A DNA stretch of 64,000 bases, taken from Chamaecrista fasciculata (taxonomy: Eukaryota; Streptophyta; Magnoliopsida; Fabales; Fabaceae). Shown in pieces: positions 1 through 11,551 of this stretch (positions are counted from its first letter, which is position 1; each line of letters begins with the position of its first letter). The stretch is taken from NCBI GenBank assembly GCA_003254925.1, contig QANZ01034327.1, positions 1 to 64,000 on the forward strand, given 5' to 3'. The notes under the pieces were generated by a model. It was not told the DNA's origin. It ran no database searches and saw nothing but the letters and a program-made list of their open reading frames with translations. Position numbers and translations under genes: made by a program.

Positions 1-651
1 AGATCAGTTAGTTTCCACAATCCTTTTTCCTTTTTCGATAGAAATCAATCCTATATCAAAAGTACTCATCAATTCCATCATAAACCCCTGGTTCCTATTT
101 CCTTCAAATACCATCTTTAACTTTCAGGGCTATTTATAATCGTCCTTAATAATGGGAAGAACCATCTCAGTTGCAGGTGAAGCAAAATGAAAAACATGCC
201 AAATGAAAATAAGAAAATCAAAGAAAAATGGTTGAAATAATTACTAAGAAAATCAAAGAAAAATGGTTCAAATCTCCTACAGTCCTACTTAAAAGCTAAA
301 ACACAGACACCTCCTTGTCCAAACAATTACTACTACATTCTTGTCATATCTCCCTATATGACATAAACCTAATCTCCTAATTCCTACGGCGCTTAGGTGC
401 TAATCTTCTTCTGAGATCAGTTAGTTTCCACAATCCTTTTTCCTTTTTCGATAGAAATCAATCCTATATCAAAAGTACTCATCAATTCCATCATAAACCC
501 CTGGTTCCTATTTCCTTCAAATACCATCTTTAACTTTCAGGGCTATTTATAATCGTCCTTAATAATGGGAAGAACCATCTCAGTTGCAGGTGAAGCAAAA
601 TGAAAAACATGCCAAATGAAAATAAGAAAATCAAAGAAAAATGGTTGAAAT
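1..651. repeat. Direct duplication, two 238-bp copies at 413-bp spacing
   Basis: Positions 1-238 and 414-651 are essentially identical, with a 175-bp spacer. A short internal repeat (211-238 and about 245-273) lies at the end of the first copy and the start of the spacer. The whole block sits in intron 1 of the AUGMIN subunit 2 gene, so it should not change the protein. It could be a genuine tandem duplication or an assembly slip; no N is present here, which favours a real duplication. No coding potential is visible. Confidence 0.9.
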
Positions 652-702
652 CAATATAAGTGTCCAGAATAGTTGAATGCAACAAGCGGGTAGCAAACAT
701 AC

Positions 703-825
703 CTGGGAAGGGAAAGGGGAAACAGAGAAACCAAGATCGGAGGCAAGAGAAAGAGCATCCGACATGCCCCCAATGCGTCTGATAGGTTTCCTCCCAACCC
801 AAGTTGAGTCATTTCCCATCGACAT
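703..825 (-). CDS. AUG2: AUGMIN subunit 2, first coding exon (partial gene)
   Basis: The 41-codon exon reads from ATG at 825 to a clean donor (CAG then gtatgt) at 703/702. It begins MSMGND, followed by STWVGRKPIRRIGG and MSDALSLASDLGF. From memory of the family this matches the conserved N-terminus of plant AUGMIN subunit 2, a component of the eight-subunit augmin complex that recruits gamma-tubulin to existing microtubules for branching nucleation in spindle and phragmoplast. The rest of the gene lies beyond position 1. A TTG six bases upstream is not a credible start; the family start is MSMG. The exon ends in phase 0. The assignment rests on one short exon, so a related N-terminus cannot be excluded. 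Confidence 0.72.
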
Positions 826-1501
826 TTTCAAACCCGAAGAGGCGAAAAACAGTCTTTACATACAAATTGAAGTTGGTCGCCTCTCTCTGAAAGCTCAAAT
901 TGTTTATTAGCGTGCTGCATATTAAAACGCGTAACAAATTAGATAAAACGAAGATTAAGTACACAATTTGGAAGAAAAATACAGATTAATTTAACCACTA
1001 TAGTTCTCCAAAAAAGTTGACCTAGACGATGCCCTGTGGTCCAAATCGATGAATTTCAGACAATTGAGGATGAAAATAGAGGTGAATGAAATGGGTGAGA
1101 GTGATATTGTCGTTGAAGGCAGGCGAAACAGTAGAATTCGTGTATAATATTATCATTATCATATTCTAGAAAAGACAAGCATTCACTTGCCTGTTAAGCA
1201 GACAAGTAAAATCTCAAAAATTGAGGAAGCGATAATATCGTTTCGAAGACAAGAAAGATGAACAAGAAAGAGTGGTTAATCAGTGAACTACGTGAGTTGT
1301 TGCTGGCTTTACCAGCGAAATGCGAATCGAGTAGCAGATCGGGCGATCCCAAAAGCGAAGAAATCTGCAGAAAGTGACGACGATCTTCTTCGATAATCGA
1401 TCTCGTCAAGTACGAAGCAGGAAGGAAACAATGCAAGTTAACATCATCTATAATGGAAGAGCATGAAGAATAGAAGATGGAGGGAAGATGGAGGAACCAA
1501 T
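826..1501. other. Upstream region of AUG2, no recognised gene
   Basis: This should hold the 5' leader and promoter of the minus-strand AUG2 gene. An 80-codon open frame on the minus strand (1436-1194, starting MHCFLPASYLTRSIIEEDRR) has fairly non-repetitive composition and could be part of the leader or a remnant exon. I do not recognise it. Confidence 0.4.
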
Positions 1502-2932
1502 GCAGTCAAGATCGAGATCTTACTCAAGATCGGAAGGGGCATAAGATAGATCGAATCGTAAGATCGAATCGAGGATCGTAAGATCCTATGAATTTCCTAA
1601 AAAAAATATTATATAAATCATATAAACAATTACTAATATTTATTTATGTATATATATATATAAAAATGCTCATAAGTCATAAATTCATCTTATAACTTAT
1701 GAGTTATGAGTATGTATAATAATATAAATGCTTATACCATGTCTCAAAATCCTTATCTTTTTTTATATAATAAGACATGAAAACAACATACAACAAAGGA
1801 AAGATTAAAAGCTACACAGATTGACAACTAAAGCTATCCTATTCCCATTGACCAGAAACCATGCGAAACTGGTAGGGACCAATTCGCCTTAAAATCTTCC
1901 CAAACTAATGAAGGGCATGTAATTAAAATAACACATCCTTAATGAAGCTAAGCTACACAGATTTCTGCACAGTGATATGGGAATCCAAAATAACCTGTTT
2001 GACATCCTTATCCAACATCATCAATTTATAGTCTCAAAAACATGCAATTAACTAATTAACTAATATCAAGATGTCTAAAATGTTTATCATAAGTTCAGTC
2101 AAAAGCTAATTTTTTGTACAGAAAATTGTTGAGCTAATATGTAACATTTGTTTTGCTCTAAAGAAATTAAAGGCATTAAAAAATTGCAGAATTAATTATT
2201 ATACACAAGAAGCCAAGACTAAGATACTAATCTCCAATTACTACAATTTCAAAGGCTCCAACGTTGACTGTTTATGGGACAATCAGATTCGAACTTGGCG
2301 TTTGTTGTAAATGGGATTGATATTTGGTATTATTCTCAGTCATTTTAGAATATGCCTATCTCCAATAATTACTCTTCCCTATTTCTTATGTTGTTTATAT
2401 AATACCAGAAAACACTAACAGAGACACACCAATCAAAGGGCCAAATTCTTCCTAAACTAATCACCAAGATTAGAGTTCACTCAGTTCAGACTTCAGACAC
2501 AACGCAAAATAAGATTGGAGTTCAGACAAACCGACGACGACGACGACGTGAAGCTGACGACTGGACGAAGATGACGCGACGACGACGACGAGACGATGAC
2601 CGGAAGCCGACGACGGGACGACGACCGGAAGCCGACGACGGGAAGCAAGGACGACGAGACAAACGCGAAGGAAGGAGAAGGAGGCAAGTCGCAAGTCTGA
2701 TTGTGAATGAGGAAGGGAATTAGGCGTTAGGGTTTTTGATTTTTTTTTTTTTGGTGTTTTTGGAGTTGAAAACCAAAAAAGGCCTTTTTTAAAGAAAAAA
2801 ATATATATATATAAAAATTGTACGATCTTACGAATAAACAAGCGATTTTGCTCTGATCTTGGTCAAAATCGATCTCCGATTTAACTAGGATTGATCTTAA
2901 GATCTTACGATTTAAATCTAGATCTTGACTGC
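1502..2932. mobile_element. Non-autonomous DNA transposon with 12-bp TIRs and subterminal repeats
   Basis: The ends are perfect inverted repeats: GCAGTCAAGATC at 1502-1513 and its complement at 2921-2932. Inside each end the motif TCGTAAGATC recurs in opposite orientation (for example 1556-1588 on the left, 2823-2835 and 2900-2912 on the right). Subterminal repeats of this kind occur in hAT and Mutator-like elements. I see no convincing target-site duplication, so the superfamily is open. A GACGAC-rich stretch (2530-2660) gives a low-complexity minus-strand frame with runs of Val and Ser; it has no recognised domain and no transposase is present. Confidence 0.6.
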
Positions 2933-3274
2933 CTTTACTATGAGTTTAGAATTGCAAGCTACTTCTAATGAATCTTCGTTACTCTATTAGTAGTTTAAAT
3001 TATCAACAAACGAAATCAAATCATATTATAAAAAGTAAATTATTCATTTTACGGTTAAACGAGTGAAATTAGTCATATCTCTTTCGTTTTAAATTCAAAT
3101 ATAGAGTTACAAATAATCTTTTTACTAATTCCTTCCTTATCTAGTTGGCACAATTGATTAATGAGATTAAATCACACTCTAAAGATAAATTTGAGACTGA
3201 AAATAAAAGATTATAGAAACATAAAACATAATTTTGAAACAAAGATAAAGATAGGACCGAAATAAGGTTTTGAG

Positions 3275-3399
3275 TAGCACTGTCAAAACGGGCTTAGGCC
3301 CGCGGGCCGGCCCGGCCCGCCCGCTAAATGGGCGGGCTTGGGCTTAAAAAATTTGGCCCGTTTACATTTTTTTAAAAAAATTTGCATGTAAAAATGTTT
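3275..3399 (+). mobile_element. hAT-like transposon terminus, truncated at N
   Basis: The sequence starts TAGCACTGTCAAAACGGGC and runs into a GGCCCG-rich segment, a common signature of plant hAT ends. It follows an 8-bp GTTTTGAG (3267-3274), and the same 8-mer is the last shared base block of the second repeat copy (3673-3680). An 8-bp target duplication is the hAT norm. Only about 125 bp of the element is present before the contig break at 3400. Confidence 0.65.
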
Positions 3400-3400
3400 N

Positions 3401-3441
3401 AGTGAAAATGGAAACAGGAAACAGGGCAACCAATCAGACCC
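3401..3441 (-). mobile_element. PIF/Harbinger-like terminus fragment
   Basis: Read on the minus strand this piece starts GGGTCTGATTGGTTGCCCTG, resembling the GGGCCTGTTTGG-type ends of plant PIF/Harbinger and Tourist-like MITEs. It is followed by a possible TAA target triplet. The other end is lost at the N at 3400. The call is tentative because only 41 bases remain. Confidence 0.35.
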
Positions 3442-4097
3442 TAAGTTATTCATTTTACAGTTAAACGAGTGAAATTGGTCATATTTCTTTCGTTTTAAAT
3501 TCGAATATAGAGTTACAAATATTTTTTTACTAATTCCTTCCTTATCTAGTTGGCACAATTGATTAATGAGATTAAATCACACTGTAAAGATAAATTTGAG
3601 ACTGAAAATAAAAAAATTATAGAAACATCAAACATAATTTTGAAACAAAGATAAAGATAGGACCGAAATAAGGTTTTGAGTTTTAACTATGCAAATATAA
3701 TGCATCTTTTATGAGTTTTTTTCTTTTCTAATATAAATTTGGACAATTGTGAACACAATAACAAACAGAAATGTAATTGGCCCAAAAATTATATATAAGC
3801 AAAAGTTATACAGAAAATTGAATTAGTTGTCCTCAACATACCACTTAAATTGAACATGTCTTTGTTTTTTTTGGTTGTAATCCCCACCTTTCCCAATAAT
3901 ATAATAAAACTTCCATAGATTCATGTATAGCTCTATTGCTAACAATACATATAGTTGAAGAAAAATAAAATTACAGAAAATAAGAAAGAAAATAAACCTT
4001 TTTTTTTTGTTAGAAAAATGAAAATAAAACGAAATCCTTACAAATGCAAAAGTACTATAAAATAAAAGTACAAATTAAACTATTTTTTGTTGGTGAA

Positions 4098-7023
4098 TCA
4101 AAGATCAACGTTCCAAACAGCTCCTTCACCTTCTCCACAAGATTTGTGTATGTCCTTCATTTTTTGGACAGACTTGCAAATACCACTGCACGACCAATCA
4201 AAAGATGCCACGCATACATTCCCCGTCTTCGCCTTCCAATCACAATCTGTTATATACACAGAAGAAAAAAAAAAAGATACATAGGCATATCCAATAAATT
4301 AATAAAAGTTCTGCTAAAAAAAATAAATTAATGAAAGCATTCAAATTGATATAATATTTCAGCATGAAGTTTTTTTTATTTGGGCATTAATTCAATAATG
4401 AATAAGATTTTAATACTTGACAAAGAAGAAGATTTCATAAATAAATTTTGTGAATCAATTAATCAACATAATAAGAAGAATACAAAATATTGAAATGTCC
4501 TCCGAATTTCTAATTAACAAAAAAATGAAAGGCTTAGCTATTATCTTAGTCGTCCCTAGACTTATTCATTGATTTTAATTTAGCTCTTAACTCTTTTTTA
4601 ATTTCAACTTGGTCCTTCATTCTTATTGTAAAATATTCTTGTTTTCCCGTTATATTAATCAAAGAATGTTTTTAAACCACTTGAGAAATCAAAGTTAAGG
4701 AGTCCTTCTTAAGCCTTAAATAGATTTAGTTAATGTAAAAATTAAAAGAGTTAAGTAAAAACCCAAAACATAATAAACCAAGATGAAGTATTTATTAATT
4801 GAGAATCTCAAATAGAAATCTCTTGTGAAAATTGTGAAAAGAAAAAGCTCAAGCATAAAAGAAATTCATATAAAAAAACCCTCAAATTTAAAATTGTATA
4901 TAAATATACCTGGAGGAGTTCCGCAACACATAGAACGTTCATCAATATGTTGAACATCAAGCCCAAATAACCATGAACCCAAACTTACATCCTCATTTGC
5001 ATATCTGTGCAAAATGGGCCTGCCAATGCAAATTTGTATATGTATAATCATCAAATTAGCTAATCTATTAATTATTTATACTAATTATTTATAGTGAAGA
5101 TAAAAACTTGTCATTTAATTTGTCAAAGATAATTTTCTTTGAAAGAAAAGTTGGAAAGATATTTTTTTTTCCTTGTTCAAAGTAAAGGTTGCTTTCATTC
5201 AGATTGGTGCATGCAGTAGAGATCGATGTCTTTAAAAAAATTCAAAAATAAATAAATAAATACATTTGTGATCTTCCCCATTCAATTGTTTTTATATGGA
5301 TAATTACCAGCCAAAATTCTGATTTCAACAATTGGAAAACCTATATTTTTCATGTAATAAGCTTTGGTAGCTTAATCCATTTGATTTTGTTTATCTTTTA
5401 TAAGAGAATAATTAGTGCTGTTATCAAACTAATATTTGTTGGGGGATTGAGAATCAGAGAAAAAATCCTATAAATTAGTCTTCAGATCATCAAATGTGTA
5501 TGAGATCAAGTCAAACTAAAAATTAGTATCATTACAAAAGAAACCAGAACTTCATAATTATATTTATTACATAGTTGCAAAATATATTTGAAAAACTAAA
5601 TTCAATTAATTTTGTTCACTAACCAGTTAATGGAAATATACGTAGCAAGATCCTTGGAGATAGCATATATTTGGCCAGTGGCATGCCTGAAATACTTGTT
5701 CCCTTCTTCCCCAAACTTCCAATGCTCTGGCTCATAGTATTTCACTCCTCTGCTAATTAATTAATTCAAATATATATAATTAAACATTAATACTAATTAA
5801 TTAAGAAAATCATGAATGAATATAATTGTCTCTCACTTTTGATATAGAACTGGACCAGATTTCATGCAGCCAATATATACCCTTGGTGTTGATTTGTACT
5901 TAGCAAGTGTACTCACCAGCATACCTAATAAGCATATATTATTTCAAGTTAGATATATATATAATATTATAAAGTTAATAGAGAGATATAAATACCTAGA
6001 TTTAAATGGATGTCATCGTCAACTTTGACATAAAAATGAGCATCCCAAATGGAAACAACAGTGGAGAAAAAGAGACGTGTCTTTGTAGAAAGTTGATGGT
6101 ATCCTTCAACATGTTCCAATCTTAAAAAATCTTGGTGTTCTTCTTCTTCTTCATCTATTCCTTTGTCCAAAATCCCTCCACGTGTCGCACTATGCCCTAT
6201 CATGAACCTTATTACTATCCCCTTTTCTTTCTCTAGCTCCTTCCTCTCTTTTCCTATATTAATATATATATGTCAAATAATTCAATATATTTATATATAT
6301 AATCATTAATTAATTCTATTATTATTATTATTATTATATACCTTTGGGCATCCATGTGTCTCTTAGTGAATCTCTTCGTTTCTTGCTGCTAAAAGCTGTG
6401 TTTATCCCAATCACCACAAAAGCTTTCTGTAAGCTTTGTCCTGATGATGATGAAACTCCATTCATGTTGTTTATTTCCCTTCTTCTTTCTGCCGCTAATT
6501 CCATCTCTAATGATGATACTGCCTTATCCAATGACCTAATAATTTAAACATATATTAATTATGTCATGTAACAAATTAATAACAATCCATTCATCATTTC
6601 ATTAATATTTCAAATTATGCAAATATAAATACTTATATCTTACTGTATGGCTTGATGGGTCTTTGACACTTCCTCCATGACATCTCCACCTCTACCTTCA
6701 GATAATTTCTATACACAAAGTAAAATATAGTGACCAATTAATATTTAATCACACACATATATATATAAAAAAAAGGGTACTACTAAAATTAATTAAATAT
6801 AACTACTACTACTACTACTATATATATGTAATTAGTATAACAATAAATGTACCCTTTTATGATGATCACAAGCAATATCATGTGTGATTGTTGGGGGAAC
6901 CAGGGTTTGGAGTTTGGAACTAGGGCGAGTCCAGATGTGGCCGCCGGTGAATAGGGTTCCGGCGAAAAAGCAAGCGATGCTTACGAAAAGTATGGCTTTT
7001 CCGGACACTGCCTTCCCTCTCAT
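4098..7023 (-). CDS. Probable beta-1,3-galactosyltransferase (GT31, B3GALT2-like)
   Basis: Eight exons join without a frameshift into 386 residues: 7023-6853, 6708-6644, 6535-6342, 6253-5996, 5924-5837, 5749-5624, 5019-4910, 4246-4098. All borders are GT/AG. Residues about 8-28 ([17 protein letters not shown]) form one signal anchor, as in type II Golgi glycosyltransferases. A DUF4094-type stem follows ([20 protein letters not shown]). The GT31 catalytic domain then shows [20 protein letters not shown], the metal-binding DDD in [44 protein letters not shown] and a Cys-rich tail with MCCGTPP and [12 protein letters not shown]. The enzyme should transfer galactose in beta-1,3 linkage to N-glycans or arabinogalactan proteins. 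The frame stays open upstream to 7278, so ATG 7170 could add 49 residues; 7023 fits the family N-terminus. Position 255-265 has Asn-Trp across the exon 6/7 junction where I would expect Asn-Gln. Confidence 0.9.
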
Positions 7024-7262
7024 CTTCTTCTTTGTTATTGTGTGCTTGTTATAATTGCTATCACTATGATGATGATGATCACCAATAATATCCTTATTAC
7101 AACGCCAAAGCCACACCACCTTCACGTAATTTATTACTAATGTTGATCCCTTCCTGATCAAACTTTTCATAGAAAAAGAAAGAAAGATATAGTGAATTGT
7201 ATATTTTATGTGAAGATAGATAGATGATGATCCGGGTAAGGAAGAAAGTGAATTCATGTCTC

Positions 7263-7269
7263 TTATATA
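7263..7269 (-). promoter_or_regulatory. TATA box candidate for the galactosyltransferase gene
   Basis: TATATAA on the minus strand, about 240 bp upstream of the family-type ATG at 7023. If used, transcription would start near 7235, so the in-frame ATG at 7170 would be the first AUG in the mRNA. This is motif and spacing evidence only. Confidence 0.45.
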
Positions 7270-7279
7270 GTAGTTCATT

Positions 7280-8499
7280 AGTGCATGGGAATTGAATATA
7301 GGTATGTGTATGTGATTAATTATGATAATAAAACAAATATGAGCTTCTATAATTATCTGCTAAAAGTTAAAACCTTAATTAATTGTGTGATCTTCCCTTT
7401 GTGTGTACTTGCAAATTTGGTGTAGGATAATTGGTAAATGCAGCTTTCAAGACCTCATGGCCATCAATTAATGTTAATCTGTTTTTTCTTAATTTTGGCA
7501 TCAATGTGGGTGAGTCTTCATCATATCATGTTACCACATGTGAGATGTTTATTATATATTTTTTTAAAAAAAAATAAAGCAATAAATGAAAAGAAGAAAG
7601 TAACTAAGGAAAATGTATAGAGTGCATGAAGTACATGTCTATATCTCTTGACTATAAAAGAAATTCTTAATACGAGGAACCACCTGATCATTAATTCCAG
7701 ATTTGGTTGATAGAAAGAGAGAGAGAGAGAGCATTAAATCAATTAAACTATCATATGAAACAAGAAATTGCTTCTTTTAGGGATACCCTATAGCTATAAT
7801 ATATATATATATTACTAATATAATTTAGTCCTAAGCTAAATACTAATTACAAAACTTGTGATTTTTTTATTTGGTTAATTGTATATTACGGTTAGGTTAT
7901 ACTAAGTTACATGTAGAGTTTTAAATTGAAAGTATTCCCCAAAAAAAAAATTCAAATCTAGATGGTTGGAGAGAGAGACGTTTTCACTTGTTAATTTAGT
8001 GACCCACAATAATGCAACACAGAAGAGAGGAAATACATATATGAACATAATCATATAATATAATAGATACCTGAAAATTGTGTATATAGGAAAGCAAGAT
8101 CATGGCAAATTTGGCTGCAAATGGTTAAGGTTAGAAAGGAAAATTAAAAAAAGAAAAGGAAACTATATATTGATTTAGTTTTTTTCCTAGTGAAGAGAAG
8201 TAGTAACCTAGCTAATATAATTATATTATGATCTCTAGCTATATAGTTAGGTATAGTTGTGTGTGTTTGTAATTAATGATAGTTATATGGTGTGTTTTTT
8301 ATTCCTATGATAAAAATTTGGCAGTTTGATCATGTGGTTTTCATGATGCAACAAATTAATTCATCTGTTAAACTTAATTCCTCTCCAATTGTGTGTGTGT
8401 GTCTTTGTCTCTTCCACCTATTACGTGTGTACTGCTCTAAGAGTTGTGTGTGCCTAGCAGCTAGCACATGTATATATGTATGACACTTTAATGTATAAT
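7280..8499. other. Intergenic AT-rich stretch
   Basis: Sequence upstream of the galactosyltransferase gene. I see short AT and GA microsatellites (for example about 7717-7732) and no coding region longer than chance. Confidence 0.6.
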
Positions 8500-8507
8500 A
8501 TACTAAA

Positions 8508-9013
8508 GGTCAAAAAGTCATTTTGACCATCAAATTATGAGATCAATTTTATTTTAATCCTAAAATTATTTTTTGTTCATTTTTAATTTTCAAACTCTTA
8601 CATTTGTTCCATTATATTGTTAATCCAAAGTGATTTTGTCAGATTTCTATCGTTATTTTTAACCTAGACAAATGAAAGAGACTATTTATCTATCGTATGT
8701 GTTATAATAAGTGACTAAGAAAAAAAATTCACTATTTTAAAGAAAAATCAACCACAATTTTACCTCCGATTTATGACTAAATAAGAAGGATTTTTTTTTC
8801 CTCTTTATCAACTCACAGTTATGACACGTTGAGAGAAAAATAATTCATATTAGTTGTCCAGATTTTAAATAACGACGGAAACCAAAAGAAATCACGTTTT
8901 GAGCTAACGGTAGAACAAATGTAAAAATTTGAGGACTAAAACGGAATAAAAATAGTTTTATGACCAAAATGAAATAAATCTCATAATTTGAGGACCAAAA
9001 TAACTATTTAACC
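8508..9013. mobile_element. MULE-type MITE with perfect 9-bp TSD
   Basis: This 506-bp foldback element starts GGTCAAAAAGTCATTTTG and ends in the complement of GGTTAAATAGTTATTTTGG. The arms match for well over 100 bp. It is bracketed by an exact 9-bp duplication TATACTAAA (8499-8507 and 9014-9022), which is diagnostic of Mutator-type insertion. There is no coding capacity. Confidence 0.88.
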
Positions 9014-9022
9014 TATACTAAA

Positions 9023-10436
9023 TATTCAAAACCTCTTTGGAATTTGATGGAAACATAAACCAGAATTGTTGTTAAGATGTTAAAATTTCTAACCATGTTT
9101 ATTAATTGTAAATTAGAGTAGGGCTAACAAAAATTCGTATTTGGCCAAAAATAAAATACTAGACTATTGCTAACTATAATCTTTGACAAAAAATGTCATT
9201 ATAAAAAATATTCTTTTAGAAATTAAAAAACCCAATAAAGGTACGCAATTCGTTTTCTTTTTCATCCTCTTCAATTCTCATTTACTCCATGCATGTTCAT
9301 CTACTCAATACTATCATAAAATTATAAATAAATCTAACACTACCAACTAATTATTAATTAACCATCGCTACCATGTGAAATCTTGTTTGTCAATCTTAAA
9401 TTCACAACCAATAATGTCATGACACCTATGTACTCTAATTTCACTTAATTAGTCTAAAGAAATGTCCTTAATTAAACCAACTCAAATTGAATTAAAATGT
9501 AGTTAATGATCAATGACTATATTAAAATATAGGGAGGCTCAAATATAGTTAATGATCAATGACTATATCTTCGTCCTCATATCACTTAAACCAACTCAAA
9601 TTGGATATGGCCTATATATCTTTACCTAAATATAGTTTATATATAAAGTAGTTATATATATATATATATAAGGTTTCTCTAGCCATGTGTTATCTTTTTT
9701 ATTTTTTTCCCAGTTAATTATNGTTCATCTAATCTTTAGAGCTTTATTCTGATTAATTCAAACTTAACTTGTGTCGTATACTTAATTATGATGGATTAGT
9801 CTCCTGGAGGTAGCTACATTTATCAAAGAACTCTAGTATATATATATTTGTTTAATTACCTCGAAAAATTATTTTCTTCTTTTTAATTATTTCATCCAAT
9901 TACAATATTAGTGTTCTAATGAATAGCTTTCACACATATGAATTCGGCCTATCAAGTTTAGCGGGCCTGGTCCTGATTTTAATTCCAATAGAATAGGCGT
10001 TATATGGCCATAGCATTACCCAAATTATGGAAGAAAATATATAATCTCTGACAAAAAGAAAAGATAAATGTATTTTTTGAATCCGTATCAGATAGATACA
10101 AATTCATTATTCATTATCTTTAAATAAAGTAACACATTTCATTAATATTTTAAATTTTTTATCATGGTTTGCCCAAAAAGACTTTATTATCCAAGACTTG
10201 AATTTCCTCATTCAATGACATAACATATTTTTATATAAAATATAAATACACTTGAGCGGTGAGTTTTATTTAAATAAATAATACTATACATATATGAAAT
10301 CTACATATATTTTGTATTCGTTAATTCCTATCTGATCTCTACATGACATATTTCCTTTTTCACACAATTTTTTTTTAATAAATCCAAGATTCCAAATTTC
10401 TCAACCCATTAAAGGAACAAGTTTCACCCCATACAA
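9023..10436. other. Intergenic AT-rich stretch with one contig join
   Basis: No gene is recognised. The N at 9722 marks a likely contig join. A local repeat of about 20 bp (AGTTAATGATCAATGACTAT) occurs twice near 9503-9522 and 9547-9566. Confidence 0.55.
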
Positions 10437-10451
10437 ACCAGTTATGCAAAG

Positions 10452-10635
10452 GCCAATTTTTGGGTCGATTCATAACCCATAAGATTGTGAGTTTGATTTT
10501 CGTTATTAATGTGAGGGTTTTGTTGGTAGACGATCTGTAAGTATCTTTATAAGCATTTATAGAGCTTGGAGGCTTGTCTTGACTTTGATGAACTCTCGGT
10601 CCAACTCACCTAAGCTTTCCCTTAAAAAAAAAAAA
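10452..10635 (+). mobile_element. SINE-like retroposon with A tail and 15-bp TSD
   Basis: A 184-bp segment ends in a pure A run (10624-10635) and is flanked by a 15-bp imperfect direct repeat: ACCAGTTATGCAAAG (10437-10451) and ACCAGCCATGCAAAG (10636-10650), with two mismatches. That layout is the signature of LINE-mediated retroposition. A weak pol III B-box-like stretch (GAGTTTGATTTTC, about 10489-10501) suggests a tRNA-derived SINE. I cannot match it to a named family. Confidence 0.6.
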
Positions 10636-10650
10636 ACCAGCCATGCAAAG

Positions 10651-11551
10651 AAACCGAATTATTCTATTTATTTATTTTCTTCAAGTCTTACTTTTTTTTT
10701 AGTATAATATGAAAACCTTTTCAATTTGGAACATATACCATTTTTGGGGGTATTATATAAGTTTGTGACACTTTTTCATTTAACCGGTTTGGTTTGCGCA
10801 CCAAACCTATTTGAACCGGCCCATATTGAGAAGTAATGCCCTGTTCTACAATGTTAATATTCCAAAGCCCAAAATTGCTTCCTCTAGTTTAAACTAAGAT
10901 TTATTTAATTTATAACTTTTATACATTATTTTTTTAGTAATTTTGAGTAATTTCTTATTTATTTATTTTATTAGTTAGATAAAAATTATTTTCACCTAAA
11001 TTAAAAAGATATTATAATAAAAATAAGGTTCTGGCAATAAAAATTATATTTTTAAATTTCTACAAAACTAAAATATTATCACCACATTTGACTACCTTTA
11101 GTACATTATTTTTTAAAATATAATAAAAAAACATNATATATTTTACAATTCCAAGTTAATATTTTAATATATTTTTTCCACATCAGCAGTTGTATTCGGT
11201 TTACAATTCCAAATTAATTTATTTGATTAAATCAAATCATGTATTTTACAGTCGGTTATTATAAAATATTTTAAAATGCCGATTTTTTATTGTTTACTGT
11301 TTATCGATTTGAATTAAATTTCTCCCGCCACCAATTCCAATTTGATTCGTTTTATATTTTTATTTCTTCCCCAACCATATATTCGAATATTATATTTAGA
11401 TGCTCTTGATTGGTCATATATATTCGAATAACCAATTGCTACGATTTTTTTGTTGCGAATGTTGCCATATCTTCCTATTTAAATATCGGTTCATACACCA
11501 TATTGTCTCCCACATACCTCAAAATATAGAGCATAGGAAAGCGGCTCAGCA
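10651..11551. other. Intergenic AT-rich stretch upstream of the RPA-like gene
   Basis: No gene is seen; the N at 11135 is a probable contig join. If the following genes belong to a Helitron, its 5' TC terminus should lie here or further left, but I could not identify it. Confidence 0.5.

Larger units (their letters stand above)
3040..3680. repeat. 235-bp direct repeat flanking a contig join
   Basis: Positions about 3040-3274 and 3445-3680 are near-identical copies starting at a shared TTATTCATTTTAC and ending at GTTTTGAG. Between them lie a hAT-like terminus, the N at 3400 and a PIF/Harbinger-like terminus. The second copy runs straight on into unique sequence, while the first is interrupted by the hAT end exactly after GTTTTGAG. 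Confidence 0.85.

Noticed and set aside
2470-2841. 123-codon frame with Val and Ser runs
   Set aside because: Translation of a GACGAC repeat inside a DNA transposon; low complexity and no domain.
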